In this document: positions 1 through 9,476 of the stretch, one piece after another
How positions within the stretch are numbered: position 1 is the first letter of the stretch
How the letters are laid out: each line of letters starts with the position of its first letter
DNA from: Welwitschia mirabilis
Taxonomy: Eukaryota; Gnetophyta; Gnetopsida; Welwitschiales
Length of the DNA stretch: 28,750 bases
Reading direction: 5' to 3'
Assembly: GCA_051453625.1 (NCBI GenBank)
Contig: JBOZIK010000001.1
Span: forward strand, 99,138,358 to 99,167,107
Notes under the pieces: generated by a model
The model's database searches: none
Seen by the model: only the letters and a program-made list of their open reading frames with translations
Told to the model about the DNA's origin: nothing
Program-made: the position numbers and the translations under genes

Positions 1-1608
1 GTATTTTGCATCTTAATTATAATTAACAGGATTGAATTTGAACGTGAACTATTGCACAAATACACACCGCAACAAAGGTCCTTAAGGTTTAATCATAAGC
101 ATGGATTAGGATTAGGAAGATAAGGTTTATCTAATTTAGAATTCCAAGATATCCCAAGTCATACTTTTGAAAAGAGTAATTATTAAATGTACAAGATAAA
201 GTGGACTTAGTAAAGGAAGAAAGGATATTACTTTAATTATCACATGGAATTTTAAAAGAAAAATATTGAGATATGTTAGTAATAGAATCCTCAAGGTGAT
301 GTGTTTTATTAAAATGAAGAAGAGGGATGTCATTTGAATATTTACATGAATGTTCAAATGAAAGAAATGGAGAAAGATTACCATTATCAAACCATAAGAT
401 AATGAAAGAGTAGAAATATAAGAAGGGATGTTATTAGTGGTTTTGCATGAAAGTACAACTAAAAGGGATGGAGAAGCATGTGTAGACTCTTTATGTTGGT
501 TTGTTGCATTAGAAGGAATAAGTTCATTTGTCATTAGTTTATTTGAATTTCTATGGTTTCTTCATTATTCCTCTTCTCCTTATTGTTGATTTCATGATTG
601 ATTAGTTGAATTCTTTTCTTACTTTCTTCATTATAATCTTCGATAAGACCTCTCTTTTCTTCATTGTCTTTATCATTATAATTGACTATATCATTTTATT
701 CTTTATTGTACTTATTATTATTTTGTTAAGGATTATTATCATTCTCTAAGTTGGTTGATTTATTAAAAAAATCATGAAAAAGAAAGGAGTTTATTATCTT
801 TATTATGTGATCAAAGATTTAATGATATTTCTTGAGTTTATTCTTTCTCCTCTCCATTGGATAATTCAGTTAATTCTAAATTTTAATTTTCATTATCTGT
901 TATTGAAATGCTATCATTAATTATCATCTAGGACTGTCATCTAGATAATAAAGCTAGATGGCTATTTTAACTATGTAAACTTTTCATTAATTTCACTTCA
1001 TTATATAAATTATTTCTTAATCTCATAAGTTAAACTTCTTTTTAACTTAAAGGTTCATGTTTTTAATCCTTATTACATTCTAAAGTAAATGGAAACTAGG
1101 GATATGATCTAGTATCTCAATATCATTATCATCATCTTCTTCCTCACTTTTCTCATTATTCTATTGCAAGTTATCATTCTCTAAATTTTTAGATTCATCA
1201 TAAGAAGAAATGTAATCATTATCGTCCTCATGGATTAAAGAATATTTAGATTTTTCATGAATTAATTCCTTTATTTCATCTTTATTTTCTAATAGGAAGT
1301 GAATGGGGTTATAATTGAGTATATCGTCATCTAATAAATAGTAATATTTATCCTTAAATAATTTAGTTAAATCATGATTGTTATCATTTTATTATCTATT
1401 TTCTAACAAATTTAATGTTGTAGGTTGGTCCATAATATCATTTTCTATTTAAAAAGCAAAAATTATTGCTACTTATTTCTAAGCTTTCTTCATTGTTATC
1501 AGGGTTAGATGTAGTACAATAGGTTTGTTGTGTTGCAAAATAACCTTGAAATAGTTGATTTTATAATAAATTTTATTAAAGAATATCAATCATGTTTGCT
1601 ATGTTCTT

Positions 1609-1671
1609 ATTTTAATTTTCTAAATTTTTATATGTATCTTCTAGGTTTTTATTAGTATCTTCTAGCTTTTT
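1609..1671 (-). repeat. Three 21-bp tandem units encoding a heptad repeat
   Basis: On the minus strand three consecutive 21-bp units (1671-1651, 1650-1630, 1629-1609) read KKLEDTN, KNLEDTY and KNLENxN, where x is a stop. The seven-residue period, with Leu at a fixed place and charged neighbours, is what a short coiled coil looks like. The units differ by a few substitutions each, so the repeat predates the decay of the element. Confidence 0.6.
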
Positions 1672-1755
1672 GTTTATATCATCAAGCATTTATTTAGCAT
1701 AGTAATTTTTTAATAGTAATTTGTGGGAGATGGATCTACTTCTTCATAATAATTC

Positions 1756-1760
1756 ATGAA
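1756..1760. repeat. Probable target-site duplication, left of element A
   Basis: The five bases before the 5' LTR of A are ATGAA. The five after its 3' LTR (23465-23469) are ATGGG. They differ only by two G/A transitions, the commonest change in this window, and 5 bp is the usual duplication length for Ty3/gypsy elements. Three matches of five is weak evidence on its own. Confidence 0.4.
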
Positions 1761-1916
1761 TTTTATGATGTCAATTTATAGGATTTTGATGTTATACTTT
1801 GAGTACTTTTGTAGGAAATTTATATAAGTTTAAATGTAATTCTAATAATTATGGAGAATCGATGGAATGATTACTAGAACATGTAATTCTTAACATATTT
1901 AGAGGCATCTTTCTAA

Positions 1917-1983
1917 TGATCTTTCCTTCAACACATGTAACTCTTAGCATATTCTAATACTTCATGTGTTGAAGGAAAGATCA
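1917..1983. repeat. Perfect 21-bp inverted repeat, 25-base loop
   Basis: The arms are 1917-1937 and 1963-1983 and pair without mismatch; the loop is 1938-1962. The right arm region has counterparts in the 3' LTR of A and in the LTR of B, but the left arm is missing from both. A related direct repeat (ACATGTAAYTCTTARCATATT) starts near 1879 and 1933. Confidence 0.85.
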
Positions 1984-2303
1984 ATAATTTAGAAGACGAA
2001 TTTCTCTTAAGCTAAAAAGATAAAGAGGCCTATCATTTCCTCTGTTATCTCCATGAAATTTAGGACGATAGTATTGCTAACATGAACTAAAGTTACAGAT
2101 TTGACTGTGGGGCTTGAAGATAATGACTTACCTCTTGTTGAAAAGTATCATCCCTAATATCATCCTCATAATAGATAGGACAATAACTATTTTGTATGAA
2201 CAGAAGTAAATTATCTTTGTAATGGGGTCATGTAACCCATATGAATTACTAGGATTTATTCTTTAACTTTTAGGGTTTTGCTTCTATAACTTTAATGTAA
2301 AAC

Positions 2304-2311
2304 TATAAATA
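2304..2311 (+). promoter_or_regulatory. LTR TATA box of element A
   Basis: TATAAATA followed by CCTCTC lies at the expected place inside the LTR. The equivalent site in the 3' LTR (22723-22730) has decayed to TCTAAATA, and the related LTR of element B has TAATAAATACC on the minus strand at 25507-25515. Confidence 0.6.
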
Positions 2312-3052
2312 CCTCTCTTTGTCTTCATTTTCATTTCCATCTTTTATATTAAATATTTTTGTGATGAAAGATTGAAGGCAAGAGATCCATCCATTCGCTA
2401 CAGAGAGAAGATTTCCTTGGTATTAGGCTGAGTATCCTTCATTGAGGTGCTACTATTTTGTTGTAAGTAAATGTCAAATTGATGATTAATTTAATAACTA
2501 TTTTCACTTCTATTATATGAACCTCCCTTATAGTTTAAGATTATTATGATTTAGTAACAGCTTCATAGTTTATCTAGATCATAAGGGCAACCTTTGTTAA
2601 AGTTAAAATTATTGATGTAGATCTTGTATTGCATTTCATTCCATTCCATTTCATATTTACATTTATTTACATTCTATTTAGCATATTGTATAGCTTATGT
2701 TGATTAGAAACAAGTGATAACTTTTCCTAATTGATCTAAGTTAGAAGCATTGATTCTTATGATAAAAGGATTGGAATTCAATTTGGCTCATTACACTACA
2801 TTTTATCTAATTGTATGTCATCATCATTCATCTTACATTACATTTGCATTGCTTGTTATTTTATTTACTAAAGAAAAAAGACTAAAAATACTTTATGAAA
2901 TCAATTCTCTAACTTCTAGCCTTGTGCCTTCAATAGATTATGACATTTAGGTTGATTATCATCTATACTAGTGTGTGTTTTTCTATAAGTATTATGATTT
3001 ACAAGTTTTATTTAAGGACTTAAAAATTACATAAATTTACATTGCAACATTT

Positions 3053-3070
3053 TGGGGCCATTATTAGAAA
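3053..3070 (+). other. Primer binding site of element A, tRNA-Asp type
   Basis: It starts three bases after the LTR end. The 18 bases match the complement of the plant tRNA-Asp 3' end (TGGCGCCGTTGCCGGGGA) at 10 positions; seven of the eight differences are C-to-T or G-to-A. The same place in element B (24740-24757) preserves other positions of the same sequence, which supports the call. Athila-group elements use tRNA-Asp. Confidence 0.6.
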
Positions 3071-3809
3071 AGGTCGTAGAGAGCTAGAGGATTATCACTA
3101 TTTAGATAAGTGCCTTGAATTTCAATTCATATTATTTATTTAAAATAGTACTATATTTTTATTCTAGTTTACTAGGTTTATTTGGGTAAAAGTTTTTTTT
3201 TTTTTTCTGTTTCTGTGGCTTTAATAAGTATTGTCATCCCTTTAGTCTCCCACATGATAGTGAGAATGATGAATATATATTTTCAAATTTATTTTCTTTT
3301 TGCAAATTTTCTTTTTTTTAGTGGTAGTAATAAAATATTGTTGTCCCCACGACAAGGTTGATGACAATTGTTCTTTTTATTATGGCAATTTTTCTCTGAT
3401 TTAGCAATTCTCTATTATTCTAATCATCATTTCTTCTATCATCCTCATGACCAGATAGACAAATGTCAGTTGTTTTTAATTTGAGTTTTTATTTTATATC
3501 CGAAGTATATAGGGACATAATGAATTCTAGTAAAGACACAAAATATTAGAGAGAGCAAAACTTAATTAAGAAAAATTTTAGAGAATGGTTATTTAACTTT
3601 AGAAAAAATCTAGGTATGCATACCATAGGTACATTAATTTTAAGAATAGAAGAAGAAGAGTCTTCTACTTTTATTATTTCATAGTTAAATGTTTCAAAAG
3701 AAAATTGTGAAAATAATAGCATAGAAGAAGATTGTATCATTTGTTTTTCATCTATGCCAAAATTATTAAGGAAAAAAAAAAGCAAGTCACTTCATTTAAA
3801 ACACCAATC
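3071..3809 (+). other. Untranslated leader of element A
   Basis: This is AT-rich non-coding sequence between the primer site and gag. It begins with a stretch (about 3077-3125) that is also conserved after the LTR of element B. It holds a run of 14 T (3193-3206) and several copies of a GTCATCC/GTTGTCCCC-type motif (3231-3240, 3339-3366, 3437-3446). No reading frame here looks like protein. The frame that opens at 3732 joins the gag frame and adds a lysine-rich stretch with no counterpart in B. Confidence 0.6.
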
Positions 3810-5591
3810 ATGATAGGAACTTCGACTTTAAATCCAAATTCTACACTTAGAGATTTAATTATTAATAGAAAATGTGAAATCCAAAATCATTTCAATTTAC
3901 CTTCTAGTAANNNNNNNNNNNNNNNNNNNNNNNNNNNNNNNNNNNNNNNNNNNNNNNNNNNNNNNNNNNNNNNNNNNNNNNNNNNNNNNNNNNNNNNNNN
4001 NNNNNNNNNNNNNNNNNNNNNNNNNNNNNNNNNNNNNNNNNNNNNNNNNNNNNNNNNNNNNNNNNNNNNNNNNNNNNNNNNNNNNNNNNNNNNNNNNNNN
4101 NNNNNNNNNNNNNNNNNNNNNNNNNNNNNNNNNNNNNNNNNNNNNNNNNNNNNNNNNNNNNNNNNNNNNNNNNNNNNNNNNNNNNNNNNNNNNNNNNNNN
4201 NNNNNNNNNNNNNNNNNNNNNNNNNNNNNNNNNNNNNNNNNNNNNNNNNNNNNNNNNNNNNNNNNNNNNNNNNNNNNNNNNNNNNNNNNNNNNNNNNNNN
4301 NNNNNNNNNNNNNNNNNNNNNNNNNNNNNNNNNNNNNNNNNNNNNNNNNNNNNNNNNNNNNNNNNNNNNNNNNNNNNNNNNNNNNNNNNNNNNNNNNNNN
4401 NNNNNNNNNNNNNNNNNNNNNNNNNNNNNNNNNNNNNNNNNNNNNNNNNNNNNNNNNNNNNNTAGAAAATAGGAAGAAATTTATTAAGGATCATATTAAT
4501 ATGATTATACTCTCAGTCATACTTAGAGGGAAGGTAAAACTTTGGCTTAAAACCATTCCACACAAGAGTCTTAAATCATGAAGTTAAGTGCAAGTTGTTT
4601 TTATTAAAATATTTTTGAGTGAAAAGTACCATGAGAAAAAGAAGGAAAGAAGTTTATAACTTCCAATAACAACCTCACAAGGGTTAAGCCACAACTTATG
4701 AGCATTTCATCATAGATATCCATTCTAACCTTGTTGATGAATCTCATAAAGAGGAATTGACAGATTATTTCTACAGTGGTTTGAATAATCAAACTAAACA
4801 ACTTGTAAACTTTTCTTATGATGGCAACTTGATGAACTTGATTTTAGATGATGCATAAAATGTGTAGGAAAATATAGTAGAGATAAGTTAAACTTGGTCA
4901 AAGCCCACTTCTAAGAAAAATTGAACTAGAGTTTAATTTATAAAAGATTTAAAGGAAGTAAACATGATAAAAAATATGAAAAAAGTGATTCAAATGATAT
5001 GATTAAGGATTTTACCATTACTTTAAAGAAGTAAACTCAAATGATAGTTGCTACAAAGATAGTAAAAGAGGAAAACATAACTTCAACATGTGATATATGT
5101 GAAGACAACTCTCATCCAACTAAAGAGTATCCTTTATGACTAACTTGTAAAGAGAGGATGTTTGAGGAAGTGTATGCATTTAATTAAAAAACACCTAACT
5201 TTAAAAGTCAATCATAATTTAAATAAAGTTTAGATAGATAATCACATTAGAAACCTTTTTAGAATTGATTCAATAATTCAAACTTTTAACTAAATAGCTC
5301 CAATCTTTAACCAGACTAAAGACCCACCAAGAGATTCAATAGAAGAATTCAAAAAAGATGCAAGAAAAGATCAACAATAATATTAAAAAATTAGTGAATG
5401 TGCCTCAACAAACAATGTTAGATAATCAAAGACCACAAAGATCTCTTTCATATCAACCTTTACCTAACCCAAATAAAGTCAAGAGAGATTTAAAGGTAGT
5501 AATAAGAAGTGAAAATGATACAACACCTCCTACCCATGAGGTTTTAACTTTCAAAAATAATGAAAAAAGTAAGGAAGAAGATGATGTATAA
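3810..5591 (+). pseudogene. gag: gag relic of element A
   Basis: Gag is the structural capsid and nucleocapsid protein. The start at 3810 (MIGTSTLNPN) is chosen because it aligns with the gag start of element B at 24023, both leading into RDLI, EIQ and FNLP. A 552-base gap removes the next 180 or so codons. After it come the Retrotrans_gag-type motif LRGKVKLWLKTIP (4525-4563, followed by TGA where Trp is usual), then FYSGLNNQTKQLV and LMNLILDDA (4769-4855) with frame changes between. A zinc knuckle C-X2-C-X4-H-X4-C lies at 5089-5130, its last Cys now Tyr (TAT). A Gln/Asn-rich tail runs to about 5350, and an open 77-codon piece ends acidic at 5591. Many stops and shifts leave it non-functional. 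Confidence 0.85.
3911..4462. other. Assembly gap of 552 N inside gag of element A
   Basis: Unknown sequence. The open frames that seem to cross it are artefacts of the Ns. In related elements it would hold the middle of gag. Confidence 1.
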
Positions 5592-6480
5592 ATTTTGGAT
5601 ACATATAGCTTTCCTTCAACATTAAATGCTAAGCTCATCACTAAAAATGCTTCACAAGAAAACAAATAAAAGAAACCATCTACTCCTTACCTTGATAGGT
5701 TAAACACAAATTATACCTATGATGAGTAATTAAAGGTCTTAATGCAAGAGGTAAACATTAACTTATCTTTTTGGAAATTTTTAAAAAAAAATATTAAATA
5801 TTCTAGTTGTGAAAAGAGCTTGTTAGAAGAAAATAAAAGTATACCATTTCTAAAAACTTCATTCTTACTCAATCTATTTTTAACTTAGTCATGAAAAAGT
5901 GTCCTAAATTCAACAAACCTAGGGTAGCAATAGTGAGTATCACTTTGAAATAAAATAAAAGAATTCAAAAAGCTTTGATTAATATATGAGCCATTGTAAA
6001 AATCATGCATCTTCAAGTATGTAAAATACTTAGGTTAGAAAATAGAGTGAAACCTACATAAATCATTTTGGAATTGGTTGATACTTTAATTAAGATATTC
6101 TTAAGGATAGATTTCTACCCCATAGATGTCATTATTATTAAGGTATAACATGATGGAGTTTATCCACTACTCTTAGGAGGAGCCTTTTGTGCAACTATCT
6201 ATTATATCATTAACACATAAACCAAAATGATGGAATGTCATATAGGCAATAAGAAGTTCATCATTAGATTTTTTAATGCTATCAAAAAAGAAACAGGAGA
6301 TGAGTATAACTTAAAAGAATAACTTAAACCAACCTTATTTTTACAACATCATCAAATTAAGGATAGATTAATAATGCTATATGAATTAACTTTTTATGGT
6401 GACCCAACTGAAATACAATGTCTTAAGCATGAGAATGAGGAATTTTTAAACTTGGAGGAATCCAATATGTCTAATTAATG
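5592..6480 (+). pseudogene. PR: Aspartic protease region of element A pol
   Basis: The first part (about 5660-5900) corresponds to the gag-protease linker of Athila-type elements, recognisable from PYLDRLN. The protease relic follows at about 5930-6310. KALINI, stop, AIVKIM sits where the family has an active-site Asp-Leu-Gly motif: the Asp codon is AAT (5981-5983) and the Gly codon is TGA (5987-5989). Downstream come LENRVKPT, ILELVDT and the flap-to-core element PLLLGGAFCAT (about 6162-6197), then CHIGNKKFIIRFF. The stretch after 6310 (GDPTEIQCLKHENEE) is linker. The protease splits the polyprotein; this copy has lost the catalytic residue and carries several stops. Confidence 0.8.
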
Positions 6481-7614
6481 AAAAATATTTTTGAAGGATG
6501 TTGTCCCCTACTATCATCCTCACAATAATTAAAGATAATAGTCATTGATAATAATTTAGTAAAAAAAATTGAAAATTCCAACTCAGAATTAAAAGAGTTG
6601 TCCAAGGATCTGAAATACATTTTTCTATCCAATAATCTAAAGAAACCTTTGATAATAAGTGGCCTTATTACTCTTTAATAGAAATCAAACTTCATCTCAA
6701 TTTTAACTTAATGGTTTCACTTGAATCTACAAAGACTTAGCCACCATTTCTCTTTCATAGTTCAACACAAAATATACCTTAAGGATAATGCCAAACTAGT
6801 TAGATAACCTCAATGCAGGATCAACCCAGTCCTTAAGGAAGTAATCAAAGATGAAATTATTAAACTTATGAATTCTTGGATCATTTATGGTATATTTGAT
6901 AGTGAGTGGATTAGTCCTTTGACAGTAGCTCCAAAAAAGGGTGGAAAATGAAGAATATGAATTTATTTTAAAAAACTTAATGAGGTTACTAAAAAGGAAC
7001 ATTGCCATTCACCCTTTCTTGATCAAGTTCTTGATAGAACCTAAGGACATGCCTATTATTGTTTTTTCGATGGGAATAGTAGCTATAATCAAGTTTTCAT
7101 AGCAAGTGAAGACAAAGTAAAAACAATATTTACTTCTTCCTTTGGAACTTTTTCCTTTAGAATAATGCCTTTTAGATTTTACATTACCCCTAGGACTTTA
7201 TAATGAGTAATGATAGGTATCTTTTCTAACATGATAGAGGATTCTATTAAAATCTTTATGGATAACTTCTCCATCTTTGGTGAAACTTTTAAATAAATCA
7301 TAGAAACGTTAGAGAATGTCTTAGATCCATGTATAGAGAATGGCCTACACTTAAGCTAGGAAAAGATTTTTCTCCTTGTTAATAATGGAATTAATTTAGA
7401 TTATCACATTTCTAATGAAGGGATTAAGATGGACCCTATAAAATTTGGTTTCATTAAAAATCTTAATCCTCCAACTAATGTCAAATACATTAGTTCATTC
7501 CTTGGTTATGTTGGTTTCTATCATTGGTTCATTCAAGATTATGCCAAGATTTGTAAACCCATTTATTCATTACTTGAAAAGAAAGCTAAAGTTCATTGGA
7601 ATGATTTATCTTAA
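6481..7614 (+). pseudogene. RT: Reverse transcriptase region of element A pol
   Basis: From about 6764 to 7614 the whole RT lies in one frame, interrupted only by stops. A linker (LKYIFLSNN near 6616) precedes it. In order: IYLKDNAK, then INPVLKEVIKDEIIKL, WISPLTVAPKKGG (about 6907-6945), HAYYCFFDGNSSYNQ with the first catalytic Asp at 7069-7071, FGTFSFRIMPF, then FMDN at 7255-7266 where the family has FMDD, so the second Asp of the pair is now Asn. The thumb and connection follow: GIKMDPIKFG, SSFLGYVGFYHWFI (7492-7533) and LLEKKAKVHW. Stops at 6805, 6949, 7201, 7204, 7294 and 7357 fall at usual Gln, Trp or Arg positions. RT copies element RNA into DNA. Identity is very clear; activity is excluded. 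Confidence 0.93.
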
Positions 7615-8060
7615 GTTACCTTTAACACATTTAAGGATAAAATTTCTTTTAAACCTATTGTAATGAGTTTCAATTATACTAAAGATTTTGAATTCATGTA
7701 TGACATAAGAAATATTATTGTGGATTGGGTTCTTGGCCAAAAATGTAAAAATGGTTTTAAACTTATATCCTATCTTAGTAAAACTTTGTCTAAGCCCTAA
7801 TCCAATTATACTACCACTGAAAGGGAAATTATTTCCACCATATTTTGTCTTGATCATCTAAGACACTATCTTCTTGGCTTTTATACCAAAGTTTACATAG
7901 ATTACACAATTATATGCTATCTTATAACTAAGAAATATTATAGTTTTAGGCTTATTACATGGATCATTCTTATGCAAGGATTAAGGCTTACCATAATTGA
8001 CAAGGCTGAAAAACATAATAGTATGACACATCTCTTTTCTTGAATCTCTTGTTCTTATGA
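7615..8060 (+). pseudogene. RH: RNase H region of element A pol
   Basis: It continues the RT frame without a shift. Recognisable pieces are DFEFMYDIRN (first acidic residue kept), VLGQKCKNGFKLISYLSKTL, NYTTTEREIISTIF (Glu kept), LRHYLLGFYTKVYID (Asp kept) and a C-terminal HNSMTHLFS, where the family usually has an Asp that is Thr here, followed by TGA. RNase H degrades the RNA strand during reverse transcription. Stops and the lost acidic residue show that it is dead. Confidence 0.88.
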
Positions 8061-9476
8061 TGAACTTATCATAAATGAATCCTTTTGAGATGAATAGCTA
8101 TTTTCTATTAAACAACTTTATGTCATCTCTTCTACTCATTCTTCTCCCTAGTATGCTGATATTGCAAACTACCTTATTGCCATGAAAACACCTCAACATT
8201 GGAACCAAAACCAATAAAACTCATTTCTCCATAGGATTAATGACTATGAGTGGAATTAACCCTATCTTTATCAAATATTCAAAGATCAAGTCATGCATAA
8301 ATGTGTGCCTGAATGGTAAAACCTAGAGATCCTTAACCTTTGTCATGATGGGGTATGGAGGAAATACTTTAGAGGCCAAAAGACTGTAATGAAAATTCTT
8401 CACTCTAGTTTTTATTAACCTACCCTTTTCAAATAATCTTTTAAATTTTCTATAAGGAGTGACACTTGTTGGTATTATGGTAGTCTAACTCATTCTTAAG
8501 ATATGTTTCTTAAACCTATGCTTAAATGTGAACCTTTTGGTTATTATAGAATTGACTCTATAGAACATATTAAATCACCTTCTCATAATAAAAACTATAT
8601 TCTAGTGACCATTAATTATGTTACCAAATGGGTTGAAATTTTTCTTAATATCAAGAATAATATCTAAACTATTTGAAACTTTGTCCAAACTTAGATCTTT
8701 TAATGTTTTAGCTTTCTTAGAATCATCATTAGTAATTAAAGAACTTATTTTTATCATTTACCTTTTTTGGAAACTTATTTTATCCATCAAAATTGAACAT
8801 AGAATTACATGTGCTTATCATCAAAAACTAATGGCTAAGCCAAAAACATGAATAGGTAAATTAAAAAGATGCTCCAAAAATTAGTCTTTCTCAATAAGAA
8901 AACTTAGGCTTCTAAACTTAATGATGTTCTTTGGGTTTATCATACTACTTGGTAAAACTCTCAAAGTTTTTTACCTTATGAACTTATGTATAAGAAGGTT
9001 TGTATCTTACCAATTGATGTTTGCTATAACTCCTATCAATTCATTCATCAACTCAACCTTGTAAACTTAAATGAAAATCTTAAGACTTGATTAGCTCAAC
9101 TTGATCATTTAGATGAAAAGCATACTCATGCTATACATCGTCAACTCATTCATAAAGCCTAAGCTAAGTTCAAACATGATAAAAAGATTCTTCATAAGAA
9201 ATTTGAACTTGATCAAATCATCCTTTTATAGAATATCTGAATACACCTTTTCACAACAAATTAACCTCTAAATGTCTAGTTTCTTATCTTATAGAAAAAG
9301 TATATTTTAATTGCTTAATTAAAATATTTGATCCAAACACTAGGGAAATTCAAAAAGTTAATGGACAATGGTTAAAAATTTATGAATCATCTATTGGTCA
9401 AACCTTAAACATGATAGAAGCACTTGTCTTGGAAGCCTCTCTTAATGAGGAGAAATTTTCTCCTACCATTATCTAA
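8061..9476 (+). pseudogene. IN: Integrase region of element A pol
   Basis: The zinc-binding domain is seen as HDGVWRKYFRGQKTVMKIL (8344 on) and SDTCWYYGSLTHS, with one Cys of the HHCC set lost. The core begins at YYRIDSIE (Asp kept, about 8554) and NYILVTINYVTKWVE (about 8593-8637). A frame change follows, then HRITCAYHQKLMAK (about 8800-8840) at the usual catalytic Glu region. Another frame gives KLNDVLWVYHTTW, LPYELMYKK and LAQLDHLDEKHTHAIHRQL, then KKILHKKFELDQ (about 9180-9220). The C-terminal part, TREIQKVNGQWLKIYES (about 9340-9390), ends in EEKFSPTII and a stop at 9474-9476, which I take as the natural end of pol. There is no chromodomain after it. Integrase would join element DNA to the chromosome. 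Confidence 0.9.

Larger units (their letters stand above)
1..1760 (-). pseudogene. Element B interior, continued: acidic and coiled-coil ORF relic
   Basis: Read on the minus strand from 1760 to about 540, this stretch gives broken but clearly protein-like sequence very rich in Asp, Glu, Asn and Lys. One example is NNEKSEEEDDDNDIEILDH, encoded by 1104-1160. Nearest the A insertion it has a heptad-repeat section (1609-1692) and a segment reading MNYYEEVDPSPTNYY just below 1755. From 534 to 136 one frame stays open for 132 codons and is hydrophobic after residue 40; it has no motif I know. I see neither the gag core (the WL motif and FYxGL box present in element A) nor a zinc knuckle. The placement as the continuation of element B rests on strand, position and a weak 5-bp duplication. 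It could be a lineage-specific gag or extra ORF. Function is not recognised. Confidence 0.45.
1761..3049 (+). repeat. 5' LTR of element A
   Basis: It aligns from the TGTCAATTT at 1769 with the copy starting at 11641, and its end aligns with the copy ending at 23464. The 3' terminus CATTGCAACA is the inverse of the TGTTGTAATG that starts the 3' LTR; here the start has decayed to TTTTATGATG. A TATA box lies near 2304. It is longer than the 3' LTR by about 165 bp, mostly two blocks around 1912-1944 and 2040-2160. A third relative of this LTR is the 5' LTR of element B. Confidence 0.9.

Noticed and set aside
136-534. 132-codon minus-strand frame as a membrane protein gene
   Set aside because: The hydrophobic tail is what AT-rich sequence gives by chance. 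It lies within the decayed element B relic, and the neighbouring frames look equally protein-like.
2750-2950. LTR frames (2750-2950, 23228-23440) as a conserved small protein
   Set aside because: The two frames are homologous because the LTRs are; the sequence is the R-U5 part of the LTR, and the related LTR of B does not keep an equivalent frame.
3732-4581. Long open frames of 196-246 codons on both strands
   Set aside because: They run through the 552-base N gap. Only 3810-3910 and the sequence after 4463 carry real residues, and these belong to gag of element A.
6796-7008. Minus-strand frame of 70 codons
   Set aside because: Shadow of the RT gene, which is unmistakable on the plus strand.
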